Assembly (NCBI GenBank): GCA_963809965.1 | Contig: CAWELU010000006.1 | Location: forward strand, 248,001-312,000 | DNA length: 64,000 nt | DNA from: CAIWHR01 sp963809965 | GTDB lineage: Bacteria; Pseudomonadota; Gammaproteobacteria; Burkholderiales; Casimicrobiaceae | Direction: 5' to 3' | Shown: positions 55,679-64,000 of the stretch, one piece after another | How positions within the stretch are numbered: position 1 is the stretch's first letter | How the letters are laid out: every line of letters begins with the position of its first letter | Made by a program: the position numbers and the translations under genes | The notes under the pieces: generated by a model | What the model was told of the DNA's origin: nothing | What the model saw: the letters and a program-made list of their open reading frames with translations, nothing else | Database searches by the model: none

Positions 55679-58453
55679 TCAATGCGCCTGTTCCCAGTTG
55701 GGGCCCGTGCCGACGTCGACGACAAGCGGCACCGACAGCTGTGCGACGCCCGTCATGCAGCCAGGCAGCATTTCGTGGACGTGCGCGCGTTCTTCGTCAG
55801 GGACCTCGAACACGAGCTCGTCGTGAACCTGCAGCACCAGCTTCGTCGCCAGCCGCTCGCGCCGGATCCAGTCGCGCACCGCAATCATCGCCAGCTTGAT
55901 CAGGTCGGCCGCCGTGCCTTGCATGGGCGCATTGATCGCCGCGCGCTCAGCTGCGGAACGCCGGGGCCCGCCCGCGGCCTTGATGTCCGGCAGCCATAGC
56001 CGCCGTCCGAACACCGTCTCCACATAGCCGTGCTCGCGCGCGAACTCGCGCGTCGCCTTCATGTAGTCAGCGACGCCGGGGTAGCGCTGGAAGTAGCGAT
56101 CGATGAACTGCTGCGCAGCGCCGCGCTCGATACCGAGCTGCTGCGCAAGGCCGAAGGCGCCCATCCCGTAGATCAGCCCGAAGTTCACCGCCTTGATATA
56201 GCGGCGCTGGTCGGGGCTCACCTCGGCGACCGGCACGCCGAAGATATCGGCCGCGGTCGCCTTGTGAATGTCGGCGCCCTCGTGGAACGCCTTGACGAGC
56301 GCGGGATCGCCCGACAGGTGCGCCATGATCCGCAACTCGATCTGCGAATAGTCGGCCGAGACGATCAACTGTCCCGGCGGCGCGATGAAGGCTTCGCGGA
56401 TCCGCCGGCCTTCGGCGGTGCGCACCGGGATGTTCTGCAGATTGGGGTCCGACGATGCGAGCCTTCCGGTGACCGCGGTCGCCTGTGCGAAGGTCGTGTG
56501 CACGCGTCCCGTGCGCGGATTCACCATCTGCGGCAGCTTGTCGGTGTACGTCGACTTCAGTTTCGACAAGGCACGATGCTCGAGCAGCACCTTCGGCAAC
56601 GGGTAATCGGCCGCGAGCTCGGTCAGCACTTCCTCATCGGTCGACGGCTGGCCGGTCGCCGTCTTCCGCAGCACCGGCAGCTTCATCTTGTCGAACAGGA
56701 TTTCGCCCAGCTGCTTGGGTGACGCGAGATTGAACGGCTGTCCGGCAAGCACGTACGCCTGCTCCGCCAGCGCCATCACCTTCTCGCCGAGCTCGCGGCT
56801 CTGCGCCGCGAGCAGCGCGGCGTCGAGCATCACGCCTTCGCGCTCCATTTCGAACAGGATCTCGCGCACCGGCAGCTCGATCGTCCGGTAGACGTGATCG
56901 AGCTTCGGCTCGGCAACGACGAGCGGATACAGGTGCCGGTGCAGCTGCAGCGTGATGTCCGCGTCCTCGGCCGAGTACGCCGCCGCGTCCGCGATGCTCA
57001 CCTGGTCGAACCCGATCTGCTTCGCGCCCCGGCCGGCGACCTCGGCATAGGTCGTCGTCTTCACGCTGAGATGTCGCCACGCGAGGCTGTCCATGTCGTG
57101 CGGCTTGTGCGCCTCGAGCACGTAGGACTCGAGCAGCGTGTCGTGCGCGACGCCCTCGAGCCGCAGGCCGTGGTTCGCGAGGACGTGCTGGTCGTACTTC
57201 ACGTTCTGCCCGAGCTTCTTCTTCGCCGGATCCGCGAACCACGGCGCGAGCCTGGCGAGCACCCGGGCGAGCGGCAGCTGGTCGGGCGCTCCAGGATAGC
57301 GATGAGCGAGGGGCACGTAGCAGGCATGGCCGGGCTCGATCGCGAGCGACAATCCGACGAGCTTCGCAGCGAGCGGGTCGAGGCTCGTTGTTTCCGTGTC
57401 GAAGCACGCGAGTTCCGCGCGCTCGAGCGCGTTCGCCCAGCGTTCGAATGCCGCCTCGTCCAGCACGGTTTCGTACTGACGGGGCACGGCCGCGGGCACT
57501 GCGGCAGTGTGTCGTGCGCCGTCGCCCGTGGCCGCATCGGCGAACGAGCGCGTGTCCTCCCGCGACGCTCGGTCGGTGGTCGCAATTGCCGCGTCACTGC
57601 GCGCATCGCCACCCTGCCTGTCGCGGAGCCAACTCTTGAACTCGAAGCGCGCGAAGAGCGATGCGAGCTTGTCGGCCTCGGGCGCCGCACATTGCAAGTC
57701 GCTCGGCGCGACCGGCAACGCGCAGTCGGTCTTGACCGTCAGGAGTCGCTTTCCTTGCGGCAGCCAGTCGAGCGCAGCGCGCAGGTTTTCTCCGACCACG
57801 CCCGGAATCTCGCTGGCGTGGGCGATGATCGCGTCGAGCGTGCCGTACTGCGCCAGCCACTTCGCCGCGGTCTTCGGACCCACTTTCGCGACGCCCGGCA
57901 CGTTGTCCACCGCATCGCCGGTCAGCGCGAGCAGGTCGAGGACCTGGTCGGCGCGCACGCCGAACTTCGCGACGACACCCGCTTCGTCCAGCTTCTCGTT
58001 GCTCATCGTGTTGACGAGCGTGATGCCGGGACGGACGAGCTGCGCCAGATCCTTGTCCGAGGTCGAGACGATGCAGTCGATTCCCTGTGCTGCCGCCTTC
58101 GTCGCGAGCGTTCCGATCACATCGTCGGCCTCCACCCCGTCGACCATCAGGAGGGGCCAGCCGTGCGCGCGCACGAGCTCGTGCAGCGGCTCGATCTGCC
58201 GCACGAGATCCTCCGGCATCGGCGGCCGCTGCGCCTTGTACTCCGGATACCATTCGTCGCGGAACGTCTTGCCCGGAGCGTCGAAGACGACGGCGAAGTA
58301 GTCGGGCTTCTCGTCTTCGGCTATCCTGCGCAGCATCGACACGACGCCGCGCAGCGCCCCGGTCGGCTCGCCCTGCGACGTCCGCAGATCGGGCAACGCG
58401 TGGAACGCACGGTAGAGGTACGACGAACCGTCAACGAGGACGAGCAGGGACAT
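55679..58453 (-). CDS. polA: DNA polymerase I
   Basis: PolA fills gaps and removes RNA primers. The 924-residue protein has the 5'-nuclease domain (LVLVDGSSYLYRAFHA, VDGVEADDVIGTLA, STSDKDLAQLVRP, DNVPGVAKVGPKTAAKWL), an intact 3'-5' exonuclease domain (CFDTETTSLD), and polymerase motifs A to C (SADYSQIELRIMAHLSGD, RRYIKAVNFGLIYGMGAFGL, LVLQVHDELVFEV). Its frame is unbroken. ATG 58453 overlaps the ATG of the divergent LOG gene, so the two starts share CATG. A longer TTG start at 58474 is the alternative. Confidence 0.97.
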   Translation of the reverse strand: MSLLVLVDGSSYLYRAFHALPDLRTSQGEPTGALRGVVSMLRRIAEDEKPDYFAVVFDAPGKTFRDEWYPEYKAQRPPMPEDLVRQIEPLHELVRAHGWPLLMVDGVEADDVIGTLATKAAAQGIDCIVSTSDKDLAQLVRPGITLVNTMSNEKLDEAGVVAKFGVRADQVLDLLALTGDAVDNVPGVAKVGPKTAAKWLAQYGTLDAIIAHASEIPGVVGENLRAALDWLPQGKRLLTVKTDCALPVAPSDLQCAAPEADKLASLFARFEFKSWLRDRQGGDARSDAAIATTDRASREDTRSFADAATGDGARHTAAVPAAVPRQYETVLDEAAFERWANALERAELACFDTETTSLDPLAAKLVGLSLAIEPGHACYVPLAHRYPGAPDQLPLARVLARLAPWFADPAKKKLGQNVKYDQHVLANHGLRLEGVAHDTLLESYVLEAHKPHDMDSLAWRHLSVKTTTYAEVAGRGAKQIGFDQVSIADAAAYSAEDADITLQLHRHLYPLVVAEPKLDHVYRTIELPVREILFEMEREGVMLDAALLAAQSRELGEKVMALAEQAYVLAGQPFNLASPKQLGEILFDKMKLPVLRKTATGQPSTDEEVLTELAADYPLPKVLLEHRALSKLKSTYTDKLPQMVNPRTGRVHTTFAQATAVTGRLASSDPNLQNIPVRTAEGRRIREAFIAPPGQLIVSADYSQIELRIMAHLSGDPALVKAFHEGADIHKATAADIFGVPVAEVSPDQRRYIKAVNFGLIYGMGAFGLAQQLGIERGAAQQFIDRYFQRYPGVADYMKATREFAREHGYVETVFGRRLWLPDIKAAGGPRRSAAERAAINAPMQGTAADLIKLAMIAVRDWIRRERLATKLVLQVHDELVFEVPDEERAHVHEMLPGCMTGVAQLSVPLVVDVGTGPNWEQAH

Positions 58454-59183
58454 GCAACCGGCGACGACGCACAAGATTCCTGAATTGATCGATCCGCAGG
58501 CGCTCTACACGACCAACGGCCAGGAGGCGTGGCGGGTGCTGGGGATTATGGCAGAGTTCGCCGCGGCGACCGAGCGAATGCGCGGCGTGCGCCCGGCCGT
58601 CTCGCTGTTCGGCAGCGCGCGGATGAAGCCCGACCATCCGTACTACCGCAAGGCCGAGCGCATCGCACGCCTGCTCTCGGATGCAGGCTTCGCGGTGATC
58701 TCCGGCGGCGGGCCGGGATTGATGGAAGCCGCCAACCGCGGCGCGTTCGCCGGAAAGTCGCCCGCGATCGGTCTCAACATCCTGCTTCCGAACGAACGCG
58801 GCGGCAACGACTATCAGGACGTCTCGTTCGATTTCCGCTATTTCTTCGCGCGCAAGATGATGTTCGTGCGCTTCGCGTCGGCGTATGTGGTGTTGCCCGG
58901 TGGGTTCGGCACGCTCGACGAGCTGTCCGAGTGCCTCACGCTGGTGCAGACCGGCAAGAGCCGCCGGATTCCGATCATCCTCGTCGGCGGCTCCTTCTGG
59001 AGCGGGTTGATCGACTGGATGCGCGACAAGCTCGTCGGCGAAGGCATGGCCGCGGCGCAGGACCTCGAACTGATGAAAGTCATCGAGGAACCGGAGGCCA
59101 TCGTCGAGGCGATCTTCGATTTCTACGAATCGAGAGGCTTCCAGCCGACGCGCGAAGAGCGTCAGAAAATGCTCAATCTTTAA
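58452..59183 (+). CDS. LOG family protein (nucleotide 5'-monophosphate nucleosidase-like)
   Basis: This 243-residue protein has the LOG/lysine-decarboxylase-like motifs GGGPGLMEAANRGA (about residues 85-98) and PGGFGTLDEL (about residue 150). LOG proteins cleave nucleoside monophosphates or cytokinin ribotides to free bases. This TIGR00730-like group is of uncertain physiological substrate in bacteria. The RMKPDHPYYRKAERIARLLS and RYFFARKMMFVRFASAYVVL blocks fit. ATG 58452 overlaps the polA start codon (CATG), and GCAGGGAC just before may be a weak ribosome site. Confidence 0.88.
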   Translation: MQPATTHKIPELIDPQALYTTNGQEAWRVLGIMAEFAAATERMRGVRPAVSLFGSARMKPDHPYYRKAERIARLLSDAGFAVISGGGPGLMEAANRGAFAGKSPAIGLNILLPNERGGNDYQDVSFDFRYFFARKMMFVRFASAYVVLPGGFGTLDELSECLTLVQTGKSRRIPIILVGGSFWSGLIDWMRDKLVGEGMAAAQDLELMKVIEEPEAIVEAIFDFYESRGFQPTREERQKMLNL

Positions 59184-59232
59184 CACCTCCTGCGCAATTG
59201 GGAGGCCGCCGCGGGCGACATGCCGCGTCTGC

Positions 59233-59238
59233 TAGAAT
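59233..59238 (+). promoter_or_regulatory. Probable -10 element for the DUF2782-thrB operon
   Basis: TAGAAT in GCTAGAATTG lies 23 bp before the ATG of the DUF2782 gene. It has the same GCTAGAAT context as the argC and tyrS elements. Confidence 0.5.
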
Positions 59239-59260
59239 TGCCGCACTTTCAAGCATTCGC

Positions 59261-59638
59261 ATGAATCTCCCGCGTACCCTGCCGCGTGTCGCCGCAGTCA
59301 TCGTGCTAATCGCCGCCGGTGCCGCGTTCGCCCAAAGCGCACCTTCGCCTGCGCCGGCACCGCCCACACCGCCGAAACTCGAGCCGTTGCCGGAGATCCC
59401 GCCGCCACCCGGCATTGCCGGTGATGCCGAGCTCGAGCCGCAGGTCACGATCAAGAGCAGGGACGGCGAGACCGTCGAGGAGGCTCGCGTCAACGGCAGG
59501 CTCGTCTGGGTCAAGGTCACGCCGCGCCACGGCCGGCCCTACTTCCTCGTTCCCGACGGGAGCGGCAACATTTACATTCGCCGCGACAGCCTCGACACCG
59601 GCCTCAGAGTCCCGCTTTGGCTTCTGCTCGAGTTCTGA
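59261..59638 (+). CDS. DUF2782 exported protein
   Basis: This 125-residue protein has a signal peptide (VAAVIVLIAAGAAFAQ, cleavage near residue 25), a proline-rich linker (PAPAPPTPPKLEPLPEIPPP) and a DUF2782 core (ELEPQVTIKSRDGETVEEAR, VKVTPRHGRPYFLVPDG). The function is unknown. The family habitually sits upstream of thrB in beta- and gammaproteobacteria, as here, 63 bp before it. It lies in a different frame from, and 77 bp after, the LOG gene. Confidence 0.85.
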   Translation: MNLPRTLPRVAAVIVLIAAGAAFAQSAPSPAPAPPTPPKLEPLPEIPPPPGIAGDAELEPQVTIKSRDGETVEEARVNGRLVWVKVTPRHGRPYFLVPDGSGNIYIRRDSLDTGLRVPLWLLLEF

Positions 59639-59701
59639 ACTGATTCGCGCACCGCGGAGAAATGCCTGCGGCGGCGCGCCGTGCGCACGCCGCTTTGCCC
59701 C

Positions 59702-60697
59702 ATGTCGGTCTACACCCCCGTCGCCCCAGAAGAGCTCGACGCCTGGCTCGCCCGCTACACGGTCGGGACCCTCGTCGACCTCGCTCCGATCGCGGCGGGT
59801 ATCGAGAACACCAACTACTTCGTCACGACGACGAAGGGTCGGTACGTCCTGACCCTGTACGAGCGTCTGCCCGCCGACGAGCTCCCGTTCTATCTCAATC
59901 TGATGGCGCATCTCGCGCGCGCGGGTGTCGAGGCACCGGCGCCCGCCGCGGACCGTACCGGGGGGTACTTCAGCATCCTGAACGGCAAGCCGGCAAGTCT
60001 GGTCGCGCGAGTCGACGGCGCACCGATGCTCGTGCCGGACGCGGTGCATTGCGAGTCGGTCGGCGCGGCGCTCGGTCGCCTCCATGTTGCATCGTCCGCC
60101 TACCGCGCACGGCTGACGAACCGGCGCGGTCCCGCCTGGTGGCGACAGGCGGCGCGCGCCGTGCGCCCGTTCCTCGACGAGAGCCAGAACGAATTGCTGG
60201 CGTGTGAACTCAAGTTCCAGACCGGGTTCGGCAAGGGACGGCTGCCGCGCGGCGCGATCCATGGCGATCTGTTCTGCGACAACGTGCTGTTCATCGGACA
60301 CCGCGTATCGGGCATCATCGATTTCGGCTTCGCAGCGACCGATTTCCTCGCGTACGACCTGGCGATCACCGTCAACGACTGGTGCATCGTCAAGAATGGT
60401 GCGGACACGGGTGCGCTCGTTGCGGAACTCGTTGGTGCACTCGTCGGTGCGTACCAGCGCGCACGACCGCTGACCTCCGACGAGCGGGCGCAATGGCCGG
60501 CGCTGTTGCGTGCCGCCGCGCTTCGTTTCTGGCTGTCGCGACTCTACGATCTCAATCTGCCGCGTCCCGGCGAACTTGTCCACGCGCACGACCCAGGCCA
60601 TTTCGAGCGCATCCTGCGCGCTCGCGTTGCGCAACCCGCGAGCATGCCGGAACCACCGGACGCCGTGACCGCCACCGCCGCGAGGCCGGCACCGTGA
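59702..60697 (+). CDS. thrB: Homoserine kinase (ThrB, aminoglycoside-phosphotransferase-like type)
   Basis: ThrB phosphorylates homoserine for threonine synthesis. The 331-residue enzyme is the APH-fold type found in beta- and some gammaproteobacteria. It has IAAGIENTNYFVTTTKGRYV, YLNLMAHLARAGVEAPAPA, the catalytic AIHGDLFCDNVLF and metal motif IIDFGFAATDFLAYD. ATG 59702 (MSVYTPVAPEELDAW) is preferred over an upstream ATG at 59681. The next gene starts inside its stop codon (GTGA). Confidence 0.94.
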   Translation: MSVYTPVAPEELDAWLARYTVGTLVDLAPIAAGIENTNYFVTTTKGRYVLTLYERLPADELPFYLNLMAHLARAGVEAPAPAADRTGGYFSILNGKPASLVARVDGAPMLVPDAVHCESVGAALGRLHVASSAYRARLTNRRGPAWWRQAARAVRPFLDESQNELLACELKFQTGFGKGRLPRGAIHGDLFCDNVLFIGHRVSGIIDFGFAATDFLAYDLAITVNDWCIVKNGADTGALVAELVGALVGAYQRARPLTSDERAQWPALLRAAALRFWLSRLYDLNLPRPGELVHAHDPGHFERILRARVAQPASMPEPPDAVTATAARPAP

Positions 60698-61536
60698 GCG
60701 GTCCTGTGCGGCGGGTCGCCTTCGCGCAGCATCCGGCTCGCCACGGGATTCTGTGGCTCCGCGAAGCGATCGCGATGCTCGCGGCCGCGCGTCTGCCGTG
60801 GATGATGCTGCTCCTCCTCTATTACCTGATTCAGCTGGCGGTGAGCAGGGTGCCGCTCGTCGGTCCGCTCGCGATGATGCTGCTGCGCCCGGTATTCACC
60901 GTCGGATTCCTGGCTGCGGCCTGGACGCAGGAGCGCGCAGGAATGCCCCAGATTCAGCACCTCTTCCATGGCTTCCGCGCCAACCTCTGGGCGCTGGTCC
61001 CGATCGGCATCGTGCTCGTTGCGGGAACGACGCTGGCGGTGCTCGCCTCGGCGCTCGTTGACGGGGGCGCACTCGTCGACGCGCTCACGGCCGGCGCGAA
61101 ACCCGACGAGGCCCTGGTGGCGAACCCGCGCCTGGAAGCGGGAATGCTGTTCTCCGTCGTCTGCGCGATCCCGGTGCTGCTCGCGGTCTGGTTCGCCCCC
61201 GCGCTGGTCGCGTTCCAGGACTGCGGCGCACTCGGCGCGCTTGCCGGAAGCCTTCGCGCCGCGTTGGCCAACTGGCGACCGGTCGCGATCTACGGCCTCC
61301 TGCTATTCTTCTGCGGCGCCGTAGTGCCTGCGATGGCGATCGGCCTGATCGCATTCCTGCTGCCGCAGGACGCCGTGCCCTACGCGATCGCGCTTCTCGT
61401 CGTGCCCTATGTGTTCCTGTTCATCGCAGCGCAGACGATCTCCGATTACGTCGCCTACCGCGACATTTTCCATTCCGGAGAGGGTGCCGCGCCGCCGACC
61501 GTAGGCGGCTCCGCACCGGGCGAAAAGGAAGTCTAA
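60694..61536 (+). CDS. Multi-pass membrane protein (BPSS1780-like), paralogue
   Basis: This 280-residue protein starts at GTG 60694, overlapping the thrB stop. It has six or seven hydrophobic spans (AARLPWMMLLLLYYLIQLAV, LWALVPIGIVLVAGTTLAVL, AMLFSVVCAIPVLLAVWFAP, VAIYGLLLFFCGAVVPAMAI and others) and ends near SDYVAYRDIFHSG. It resembles the protein at 54802-55602 in layout and in the YxDIF ending, so the two may share a role. That role is unknown. Its stop overlaps the convergent uvrD stop. Confidence 0.8.
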   Translation: MSGPVRRVAFAQHPARHGILWLREAIAMLAAARLPWMMLLLLYYLIQLAVSRVPLVGPLAMMLLRPVFTVGFLAAAWTQERAGMPQIQHLFHGFRANLWALVPIGIVLVAGTTLAVLASALVDGGALVDALTAGAKPDEALVANPRLEAGMLFSVVCAIPVLLAVWFAPALVAFQDCGALGALAGSLRAALANWRPVAIYGLLLFFCGAVVPAMAIGLIAFLLPQDAVPYAIALLVVPYVFLFIAAQTISDYVAYRDIFHSGEGAAPPTVGGSAPGEKEV

Positions 61537-63788
61537 GCCGCCTCGAGCTTCGCGTATTCGAGCGCGAGCCACTTCACGCCCGTGTCGCGAAAGTTGACCT
61601 GAACCCGGGCGTCGGCGCCGCGGCCCTCGGCATCGACGATGATGCCGACCCCGAACTTCGCGTGGCGCACGCTCTGCCCGATGCGCCAGCCCGGCCGGTC
61701 GCGAGGCGCGCCGCGCCCCGGTGTCGCTGCGCTTGCCGGCGCCGTGTTCTGCACCCCCCGCGCGCCCCATTCCGCCACGTCTACATCGACCGCGCCGCGC
61801 GGGCGATCCCGGCGCGGCGATAGCCAATGCACGAGATCGCGTGGCAACTCGTCCAGAAAACGCGACGCGATGTTGTAGCGGACCTGTCCGTGCAGCATCC
61901 GGCTCTGCGCCTGCGTGAGGTAGAGCCGTCGCCGCGCGCGGGTGATCGCGACGTACATGAGCCGCCGCTCCTCCTCGACGCCGTCGTACTCGGAAAGACT
62001 GTTCTCGTGCGGGAAGAGCCCTTCCTCGAGCCCGGTCACGAACACCGTGTGGAACTCGAGGCCCTTCGCCGCGTGCACGGTCATCAGCTGCAACGCGGAT
62101 AGTCCCTCGGCGGCCTGGGTCTCGCCCGCCTCGAGCGCGGCATGCGCGAGGAAGGCGGTGAGCGGATCGGTGGCGCCGGCTTCGGCGGAGTCAACATTGT
62201 CCGTGGCGATGGGCGCATCGACCGCGAGGTCGGCTTCGCGCACGAAGCTTCCGGCGGCGCTTACCAGCTCCTCGAGGTTGTCCAGGCGTTCCTGCGCGTC
62301 CTTCTCCGCCTTGTAGTGCGCGACAAGACCGGAGGCCGCGATCACATGCTCGACCGCTTCCGGCAGCGGCAGGCCGCGCGTCGCTTCCTGCATCGCTTCG
62401 ATCAACCGCACGAATGCCGCGAGACTTGCACCCGCCTTGCCCGCCAATGTTCCGGCCGCTGCCGCTTGCCAGAGCGCCACACCGCGCTCGCGCGCCGCGT
62501 CGGTGAGTGATTCCAGCGTCCGTGCGCCGATTCCGCGGGGCGGGAAATTGACGACGCGCAGGAAGGCACCGTCGTCGTCCGGAGCCGCGAGCAGCCGCAG
62601 GTATGCAAGCGCGTGCTTGACCTCCGCGCGCTCGAAGAAGCGCATCCCGCCGTAGACGCGATAGGGCACGCCGGCATTGAACAGCGCGTGCTCGAGCACC
62701 CGCGATTGCGCATTGGACCGATAGAGAACCGCGACCTCGGACAATACGACGCCGTCGCCGGCGAGACCCTTGACGACGTCGACGACGAATGCCGACTCGT
62801 CGACATCCGAAGGAGCGACGAGCGCGCGCACGGGCTCGCCCTTGCCCTCGCTCGTCCACAGGTTCTTGCCCAGGCGCGTCTGGTTGTGCCGGATCAGCGC
62901 GTTCGCGAGGTCGAGGATGTTGCCCTGCGATCGGTAATTCTGCTCGAGCTTGACGAGTCGCACCGGCAATTCCCCGCGTCCGAAATCGCGCTCGAAGTGC
63001 TGCATGTTGGCGACGTTGGCCCCACGGAACGCATAGATCGACTGGTCGTCGTCACCGACGGCGAAGACCGCCGTGTCCGGACCGACAAGCAATTGCAGCC
63101 ACCGGTACTGCAGCACGTTGGTGTCCTGGAACTCGTCGACGAGGAGGTGGGAGAAGCGGCGCTGGTAGTGCTCGCGCAGGCCGTCGTGCCGCGCGAGCAG
63201 CTCGTAGCTCCGCAGCAACAGCTCCGCGAAGTCGACCACACCCTCGCGCTGGCACATCGCCTCGTATAGCGCGTAGTGCTCGACCTGCCGGCGTGCCACC
63301 TCGTCGCCGACCTCGACTTGGTTCGGCCGCAAGCCTTCCTCCTTCGCCCCGGCGATGAAGTACTGCAGCTGGCGCGGCGGAAAACGCTCGGCGTCGATGT
63401 TGTGCGCCTTGTACAGGCGCTTGATCAGCGCCAGCTGGTCCTGCGTGTCCAGGATCTGGAAGAGCTGCGGAAGACCGGCATCCCGGTAGTGAGCGCGCAG
63501 CATCCTGTTGCACAGCCCGTGGAACGTGCCGATCCACATGCCGCGCGTATTGACGGGGGTCATCGCCGAAAGCCGCGTCAGCATCTCCTTCGCCGCCTTG
63601 TTCGTGAACGTGACGGCGAGGATCGCGAGCGGCGACGCCTGTCCGGTCGCGAGCAGCCACGCAATCCGCGTCGTCAGCACGCGCGTCTTGCCGCTGCCCG
63701 CGCCGGCCAGAATCAGCGCCGAGCCGTGCGGCAGCGTGACCGCGGCGAGTTGCTCCGGATTGAGGTTGGCGAGAAGGGGCGAGGCCAT
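61533..63788 (-). CDS. uvrD: DNA helicase UvrD (helicase II)
   Basis: UvrD is the 3'-5' helicase of nucleotide excision and mismatch repair. The 751-residue protein is intact: LLANLNPEQLAAVTLPHGSA, Walker A LAGAGSGKTRVL, AVTFTNKAAKEM, DEFQDTNVLQY, AVGDDDQSIYAFRGANV, LEQNYRSQGNILDLANALIR, FHTVFVTGLEEGLFP and EERRLMYVAITRAR. The C-terminal linker and VRHAKFGVGIIVDAEGRG (Tudor-like) region are typical. It and Rep (6002-8010) are the two SF1 helicases here. Its start is divergent from argA. Confidence 0.95.
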   Translation of the reverse strand: MASPLLANLNPEQLAAVTLPHGSALILAGAGSGKTRVLTTRIAWLLATGQASPLAILAVTFTNKAAKEMLTRLSAMTPVNTRGMWIGTFHGLCNRMLRAHYRDAGLPQLFQILDTQDQLALIKRLYKAHNIDAERFPPRQLQYFIAGAKEEGLRPNQVEVGDEVARRQVEHYALYEAMCQREGVVDFAELLLRSYELLARHDGLREHYQRRFSHLLVDEFQDTNVLQYRWLQLLVGPDTAVFAVGDDDQSIYAFRGANVANMQHFERDFGRGELPVRLVKLEQNYRSQGNILDLANALIRHNQTRLGKNLWTSEGKGEPVRALVAPSDVDESAFVVDVVKGLAGDGVVLSEVAVLYRSNAQSRVLEHALFNAGVPYRVYGGMRFFERAEVKHALAYLRLLAAPDDDGAFLRVVNFPPRGIGARTLESLTDAARERGVALWQAAAAGTLAGKAGASLAAFVRLIEAMQEATRGLPLPEAVEHVIAASGLVAHYKAEKDAQERLDNLEELVSAAGSFVREADLAVDAPIATDNVDSAEAGATDPLTAFLAHAALEAGETQAAEGLSALQLMTVHAAKGLEFHTVFVTGLEEGLFPHENSLSEYDGVEEERRLMYVAITRARRRLYLTQAQSRMLHGQVRYNIASRFLDELPRDLVHWLSPRRDRPRGAVDVDVAEWGARGVQNTAPASAATPGRGAPRDRPGWRIGQSVRHAKFGVGIIVDAEGRGADARVQVNFRDTGVKWLALEYAKLEAA

Positions 63789-63841
63789 GGGGCGAGGCAC
63801 GCGTCGCCTCGACGTGGCGTCGCGGCGGAACACAAACTGCA

Positions 63842-63847
63842 ATTATA
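63842..63847 (-). promoter_or_regulatory. Probable -10 element for uvrD
   Basis: The minus strand reads TATAAT 54 nt before the uvrD ATG. It is back-to-back with the plus-strand TATAAT of argA. No good -35 was recognised. Confidence 0.45.
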
Positions 63848-63881
63848 GTTGCGCTGCCCCGGCCGCCCGGTGCCGCGGCGC

Positions 63882-63887
63882 TATAAT
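63882..63887 (+). promoter_or_regulatory. Probable -10 element for argA
   Basis: TATAAT lies 37 bp before the argA ATG on the plus strand. The -35 region upstream is GC-rich and unconvincing. Confidence 0.45.
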
Positions 63888-63923
63888 CGTCGCGCCCTTT
63901 CTGCCCCTCGATCCTGCCGCACC

Positions 63924-64000
63924 GATGCCGCCGACCCCGAACAGCGCCCCGGCCGCCCATTCCGCGACCACGCGCGCATTCGTCCAATGGATTCGCTCGG
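63924..64000 (+). CDS. argA: N-acetylglutamate synthase ArgA, first 25 codons
   Basis: The reading frame from ATG 63924 continues off the window. The segment FVQWIRS matches the start of betaproteobacterial ArgA (typical form FVQWLRSVAPYIH), which acetylates glutamate in the first step of arginine synthesis. Only a short stretch is visible, so the call rests mainly on this motif and on a TATAAT 37 bp upstream. Confidence 0.6.

Overview
The window is high-GC chromosomal DNA of a betaproteobacterium, most likely Burkholderiales. The basis is gene order and family content: rplM-rpsI-argC-bactofilin-erpA-(insert)-anmK-M23 peptidase-tyrS, an algZ/algR-type pair divergent from argH, DUF2782-thrB-membrane protein beside polA, and a CIRCE-controlled groESL. 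No rRNA, tRNA, prophage, transposase or CRISPR array was found.

Layout. 1-8 kb: the 3' end of a molybdenum hydroxylase gene, nudC, a TPR protein, tandem cyclophilins ppiA-ppiB, lpxH, then on the minus strand a sulfhydrylase gene (metZ type) behind a SAM-II riboswitch candidate and terminator, and rep helicase. 8-19 kb: apaH, a PfkB kinase, the LytS/LytTR two-component pair, argH, a beta-hydroxyacid dehydrogenase, an OsmC protein, rplM-rpsI, argC, a coiled-coil membrane protein, bactofilin and erpA. 19-26.5 kb: a ThDP enzyme plus acyl-CoA ligase pair inserted before anmK, the M23 endopeptidase and tyrS. 26.5-37.5 kb is accessory and metabolic: a TRAP transporter (dctPQM) behind a palindromic operator, a TauD-type dioxygenase, an SDR, a GlcG/HbpS-like protein, a minimal sulfur-oxidation cluster (soxYZ-soxA-soxX-soxB, no soxCD in view) and an intradiol dioxygenase. 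37-45 kb: speD-speE, then a carbon-metabolism run tkt-gapA-pgk-fba. 45-52 kb: a DUF1223 protein, a small membrane protein, pcaI-pcaJ-pcaF of the beta-ketoadipate pathway, a threonine-dehydratase-family enzyme, an aldehyde dehydrogenase and a DUF2726 protein. 52-64 kb: groEL-groES, two related membrane proteins flanking polA, a LOG-family protein, DUF2782 and thrB, then uvrD and the start of argA.

One property dominates interpretation. Sixteen conserved genes, several normally essential (groEL, gapA, pgk, fba, tkt, lpxH), are broken by small indels. By my hand count about 29 bases are inserted and 2 deleted relative to the intact reading frames, most densely between 39 and 54 kb and absent from 8-19 kb and 54-64 kb. 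Removing the extra bases restores family-typical lengths in nearly every case, so I annotate these as single disrupted CDSs and favour uncorrected sequencing insertions over real pseudogenes.

The best candidates for new biology or regulation are the SAM-II riboswitch with a terminator next to the metZ-type start codon, a 114-115 bp tandem duplication carrying the 3' end of soxZ plus a perfect 22-bp palindrome, the ThDP enzyme/acyl-CoA ligase couple, and the start codons of polA and a LOG gene overlapping inside a single CATG.
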